Source of the DNA: Ignavibacteriaceae bacterium
GTDB lineage: Bacteria > Bacteroidota > Ignavibacteria > Ignavibacteriales > Ignavibacteriaceae
Length of the DNA stretch: 64,000 nt
Direction: 5' to 3'
Assembly (NCBI GenBank): GCA_020848375.1
Contig: JADLAF010000110.1
Span: 17,649 to 81,648, forward strand
In this document: piece by piece, positions 60,192-64,000 of the stretch
Numbering within the stretch: position 1 is the first letter of the stretch
Layout: every line of letters starts with the position of its first letter
The notes under the pieces: generated by a model
Seen by the model: the letters and a program-made list of their open reading frames with translations, nothing else
Databases searched by the model: none
What the model was told of the DNA's origin: nothing
Translations under genes and position numbers: made by a program

Positions 60192-63178
60192 CAGAAACCT
60201 CCTTCCGTGGTATAGTCATCAAGGAGCGTGTCACATTCGTATTGCATCTCCTTCTTTATTTCAGGTTTAACTGCTGGTTCACCGCTTTTTTGAGCTGTTT
60301 GCATTTTTTGTATGATTCTGTTCCTTTCGGCTTTAATTTCTTCTGCGGCTTTATCATTCAAATCACGGTCAAAATATATAATACCATCAATAATGGTTTT
60401 TTCTGCACGGCTTGCGATAGAAAGGGGATGGCCACTCCATAAAACAAGATCAGCGTCCTTGCCCGTTTTGATACTACCGATCTTATGATCGAGTTTGAGC
60501 ATCTTAGCAGGATTTAGAGTTACAAACTTCAGCGCATCTTCTTCAGATATATTTCCGTACTTCACTGCCTTGGCTGCTTCCTGATTAAGGCGGCGAGCCA
60601 TTTCAGCATCATCAGAGTTGAACCCTACATTCAAACCTGCATTGTGCATTATAGCACCGTTGTGGGGAATGGCTTCATATACTTCAAACTTGTAAGCCCA
60701 CCAGTCAGAGAATGATGATGCATTTGAACCATGCTGCTTCATCTTGTCAGCAACTTTATATCCTTCCAAAATATGGGTGAAAGTGTTTACCTTAAAGCCC
60801 ATTGAGTCAGCCACATGCAGAAGCATATTTATTTCAGACTGCACGTACGAGTGACAGGTGATGTTCCTTTTACCTTCGAGGATCTCATTAATAGCTTCAA
60901 GATCAAGATCAACCCTGAATAAGTTTCCTCCGGCTTTCTTTCTTTGTGCGTATTCCTTAGCGCGGGTGAAAAGATCAAAGTAATACTGCTCAACGCCCAT
61001 GCGGGTCTGGGGATACCGTTCATTTGCAAAGTCACCCCAGTTAGATTGCTTAACATTTTCTCCGAGAGCAAATTTAATGGATGCGGGAGCGTCCTTAAAC
61101 TTCAGTCCTTCGGCAGTATTTCCCCAGCGCATCTTAATAATGGACGACTGCCCTCCGGCCTGATTGGCAGAGCCGTGAAGCTGCTGGACTGTTGTCACAC
61201 CGCCGGAAAGCTGGCGGTATATATTAATATCATCCGGATTAACTGCATCTTCAATACGCACCTCAGCGCTGGAGGCCTGAGTTCCTTCATTAACTCCGGC
61301 GGTTATAGCGATATGGGTGTGTTCGTCAATAATACCGGGGGTTACATGTCCGCCATTTGCATCAATGACGGTGATGCCCGCAGGTGCTGACAGATTCTTT
61401 CCTGTCTTTGAAATGCGGCCATTTTCAACGAGTATATCCGCCTGTTCAAGAATTCCATCTTTCTCATTTGTCCATACTGTTGCATTTTTTATCAGTAATG
61501 AACCTGAAGATGCGGGAAGTTCTTTTTTACCGTAAGCTTCAAACGGGTAGATGAGGGAGCCTGCCTCCGGTTTTGGTTTAGCCGGTGAGGGAGTGAAAAC
61601 AAAATCTGCAGTACGCACAGCTTTCCAGGTGAAGGTGCTTCCGCTTGCATCCGTTCCCGTTCCTTTGAGTGAATTTGCATCCGTGAATGTTCCCGAGAGC
61701 GTATATACCGTATCACCTTTTGCATTGTTTAAGCGGAAGGTGACAAGCTGTGAGTTTAATGATGCTTTAGCAATGAGGGTGGTACCGCTCAGTTTAACTT
61801 CAGGTTTGGCGGCCTTTCCTTTAATTTCTGCGTTTATTGCATTATTGAGGTAGCTTATACGGAAAGTGCCGCGAAGATCATATTCTGGAATTTCTGCATG
61901 GCGGTAACGCTTGCCTGCTACCCAGGTTTCGAGCATCGAGGAATTTTCATCAAATAGCTCACCATCAGTTACTATCAGGTTTGCTATATATCCGGATTTC
62001 ACTGCGCCAAGCTGATTTTCCGCCTGAATCAGTTTAGCAGGAGTCTCAGTAAGAGCACGGAGCGCGTGAGCAGGGGTCAACCCATACTGCACTGCCTTGA
62101 GCAGATTTCTTCTGAATTCCTTTTTGTCCTTAAGACCATCAAGCGTTAAAGCAAAAGGTATATTTTGTTCAGCAAATCGTACCGGATTAAACGGTGCCAG
62201 TTCCCAGTGCTTTAGCAATGAAAAGGGAATCAGCTCAGCATCATACTGATTAGACACTTCAAACGAAGCGGGGAAGTTCAACGGCAGTATATATAAAAAA
62301 CCGGTTTTCTTAATTTCATCAATACGCTGATATTCATTACCGCCCCCTTTTACCACAAACTGCATTTTAAATTCATCTGCAATCTTTTTTATGCGCAGGG
62401 TATTCTGCCATCCCTCAGCTTCAAAGAAACGGGGGAGTGATTTTGTTTTGTTATATATAGCGAGCGACTGGTAATATTCTTCTGTACCAGATTTCTGATA
62501 CCAGTCCGCATCGTAAAAAAACTGCCGCATCAGAGCAATTGCGCCGATCAGTGAATTAGGGTAGGATTGAAGAGAAGTGCCTTTATTAAAAGAGTAGCCG
62601 GACACTGCCTCCGGGTGTAAGATATTCTCAACTTCATGTCCCGAGCCAAGCAGAACAACCGGGAAGGTGCCTCGTACAATACCGTCCTTATAAACAGGCA
62701 ATGCAGCCCCAAAACCCAGACTTCTGAGTTCCTCAGCTTCCTTTTCTTTTACGGTAAATGAACCGACTCCTGAGAAAGCAGACCGGATTGCCTCGTTCCA
62801 GTAGCTTTGTTTGTCAGAGGTTCGCTCGTATTTGGGCCGGTTGGAAGTTTGGGTCTGCCTCTGCGGGGCGGGGAGTCCGTAGCCCGAATAAACATCAAGG
62901 AAAGCCGGATAAATGAACCTGCCCGAGCAGTCAATCACCACTGCATCTGCCGGAACAGTTACCGAAGCACCAACGGCGGTAATTTTGCCGTTCCTGACCA
63001 GAACCGTTAAATTGGCAGGGGAGGCATCCCAGGATGAGATGACCTGACCGTTAATCAGGGCATAAGTGACATCCCTTACATCGGCTGGCCCGTTAACCGG
63101 GTAGATGGATTGGGGTGCTGATACTGATTGAAAAGTGAGAAAAAAAGCAAAAACAAAAATCCAAAGACGGTGCAGCAT
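60191..63178 (-). CDS. double-module amidohydrolase family protein
   Basis: N-terminal module ends with AENQLGAVKSGYIANLIVTDGE; C-terminal module has GIIDEHTHI and LNPAKMLKLDHKIGSIKTGKDADLVLW. Confidence 0.9.
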   Translation of the reverse strand: MLHRLWIFVFAFFLTFQSVSAPQSIYPVNGPADVRDVTYALINGQVISSWDASPANLTVLVRNGKITAVGASVTVPADAVVIDCSGRFIYPAFLDVYSGYGLPAPQRQTQTSNRPKYERTSDKQSYWNEAIRSAFSGVGSFTVKEKEAEELRSLGFGAALPVYKDGIVRGTFPVVLLGSGHEVENILHPEAVSGYSFNKGTSLQSYPNSLIGAIALMRQFFYDADWYQKSGTEEYYQSLAIYNKTKSLPRFFEAEGWQNTLRIKKIADEFKMQFVVKGGGNEYQRIDEIKKTGFLYILPLNFPASFEVSNQYDAELIPFSLLKHWELAPFNPVRFAEQNIPFALTLDGLKDKKEFRRNLLKAVQYGLTPAHALRALTETPAKLIQAENQLGAVKSGYIANLIVTDGELFDENSSMLETWVAGKRYRHAEIPEYDLRGTFRISYLNNAINAEIKGKAAKPEVKLSGTTLIAKASLNSQLVTFRLNNAKGDTVYTLSGTFTDANSLKGTGTDASGSTFTWKAVRTADFVFTPSPAKPKPEAGSLIYPFEAYGKKELPASSGSLLIKNATVWTNEKDGILEQADILVENGRISKTGKNLSAPAGITVIDANGGHVTPGIIDEHTHIAITAGVNEGTQASSAEVRIEDAVNPDDINIYRQLSGGVTTVQQLHGSANQAGGQSSIIKMRWGNTAEGLKFKDAPASIKFALGENVKQSNWGDFANERYPQTRMGVEQYYFDLFTRAKEYAQRKKAGGNLFRVDLDLEAINEILEGKRNITCHSYVQSEINMLLHVADSMGFKVNTFTHILEGYKVADKMKQHGSNASSFSDWWAYKFEVYEAIPHNGAIMHNAGLNVGFNSDDAEMARRLNQEAAKAVKYGNISEEDALKFVTLNPAKMLKLDHKIGSIKTGKDADLVLWSGHPLSIASRAEKTIIDGIIYFDRDLNDKAAEEIKAERNRIIQKMQTAQKSGEPAVKPEIKKEMQYECDTLLDDYTTEGGF

Positions 63179-63290
63179 GAATCCGGCCTGTGAAAGTGTA
63201 AAAATTTAGTGACAGATAAGAAAAGATAAAGAAAATCTGGTATAATTCAGCAAAAAATGCTATCTTAGTATTCTGATTTTGAAATTATAT

Positions 63291-63363
63291 CGCGGGGTGG
63301 AGCAATTGGTAGCTCGTCGGGCTCATAACCCGAAGGCTGTAGGTTCAAGTCCTGCCCCCGCTA
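63291..63363 (+). tRNA. initiator tRNA-fMet (CAT)
   Basis: Anticodon arm tcGGG-ctCATaa-CCCga (three consecutive G-C pairs) and unpaired 1:72 position are initiator hallmarks. Confidence 0.92.
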
Positions 63364-63367
63364 CTGA

Positions 63368-63402
63368 GAAAAAAAAGGTCATCGAAAGATGGCCTTTTTT
63401 GT
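63368..63402 (+). terminator. Terminator with GAAA loop after tRNA-fMet
   Basis: aaaggtcatc-gaaa-gatggccttttttg. Confidence 0.8.
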
Positions 63403-63407
63403 TTTAA

Positions 63408-63462
63408 GGGCTATGGAGAGTCGGGCTCATATTCCGAAAGCATTCGGAATGTAGGTTCAAGT
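63408..63462 (+). pseudogene. Degenerate tRNA-fMet remnant with hairpin insert
   Basis: gtcgggctcat[attccgaaagcattcggaat]gtaggttcaagt matches pieces of the tRNA at 63291. Confidence 0.8.
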
Positions 63463-63487
63463 GGAGGGAAAAGAAAGAGTTTTATAT

Positions 63488-63569
63488 CGCGGGGTGGAGT
63501 CCCGAGCATCGGGAGTAGCTCGTCGGGCTCATAACCCGAAGGCTGTAGGTTCAAGTCCTGCCCCCGCTA
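63488..63569 (+). pseudogene. tRNA-fMet duplicate with hairpin in place of D-loop (possibly nonfunctional)
   Basis: Identical to 63291 copy except caattgg is replaced by tcccgagcatcgggag. Confidence 0.8.
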
Positions 63570-63573
63570 CCAG

Positions 63574-63605
63574 AAAAAGAGGTCATCGAAAGGTGACCTC
63601 TTTTG
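63574..63605 (+). terminator. Duplicate terminator with GAAA loop
   Basis: gaggtcatc-gaaa-ggtgacctcttttg. Confidence 0.78.
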
Positions 63606-63620
63606 TTTTAAAAAGAAAGT

Positions 63621-63720
63621 TCTGTTCATACTTGTAACTCGATGGCTGTAGGTTCAATTCGCGGATAATTGTGCCCTCAGGGAAAGAGGTGATCGAAAAA
63701 TGGCCACTTTGTGTTTTAAG
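63621..63720 (+). pseudogene. Further decayed tRNA-fMet plus terminator remnant
   Basis: aactcgatggctgtaggttcaattc and aaagaggtgatcgaaaaatggccactttgtgttttaag align to the unit above. Confidence 0.65.
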
Positions 63721-63863
63721 GTTCGAGGCGAATGAAATTATAATGAAGAAATTTGGCGGATTCCGTTTCTCCGCCGGGCATATCCTTATTCCCGCCTTTT
63801 CAATATATTTGTCATCGGTAATTTTCTCAAAGAATGCATCCAGGAAATCAACAAGGTAAAAAA

Positions 63864-64000
63864 ATGAGCGATACAACACCCATCCTTGCCACTTATAAAG
63901 ACGGGGCTCTGCACCTTCTTCGGGATTTCTCAGCAGAAGAACTCAGAGGAAAAGAGATTCGGGTTATCGTTGTGGAACATGCCCCTTCAGATGAGAGCAA
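63864..64000 (+). CDS. small antitoxin-like protein, truncated by window edge
   Basis: ATG at 63864: MSDTTPILATYKDGALHLLRDFSAEELRGKEIRVIVVEHAPSDES...; resembles DUF104-type antitoxins of PIN toxins. Confidence 0.5.
   Translation, partial: MSDTTPILATYKDGALHLLRDFSAEELRGKEIRVIVVEHAPSDES

Noticed and set aside
63583-63879. 98-aa minus-strand ORF
   Set aside because: Lies over the tRNA/terminator remnants and overlaps the start of the supported + strand antitoxin-like ORF.

Overview
Ordinary chromosomal window, probably from an Ignavibacteria/Chlorobi-Bacteroidetes-group bacterium. The taxonomy is inferred from two T9SS-type 'NYPNPFNP' C-termini, TTG-N20-TAAGTTTG promoter-like sites, DUF4837/DUF2723-type proteins and a SUF-type Fe-S operon. 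Housekeeping blocks: queC (edge), sufBCDSU-sufT-like plus bacilliredoxin plus Rrf2 regulator, sdhCAB, obg, secG, rpsU, an ECF sigma/anti-sigma/Usp operon, greA, ribD-ribE-tilS-hpt-ftsH, glnE, and a tandem amidohydrolase pair. Accessory content: a compact type II restriction-modification pair (14.4-16.6 kb), a vapBC-like locus whose toxin reading frame is broken (40.95-41.58 kb, missed by the ORF track), a tiny VapB-like protein with a histone-like Lys/Ala tail (10.8 kb), and several families of short palindromic or dispersed repeats. Most unusual: a decaying tandem array of initiator-tRNA plus terminator units at 63.29-63.72 kb, in which two copies carry small perfect hairpins inserted into the D-arm or the anticodon arm. 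I did not identify a convincing large undescribed multi-gene system. The best leads are the tRNA array, the RHH-Lys-tail protein, the broken VapC and the palindromic repeat fields.
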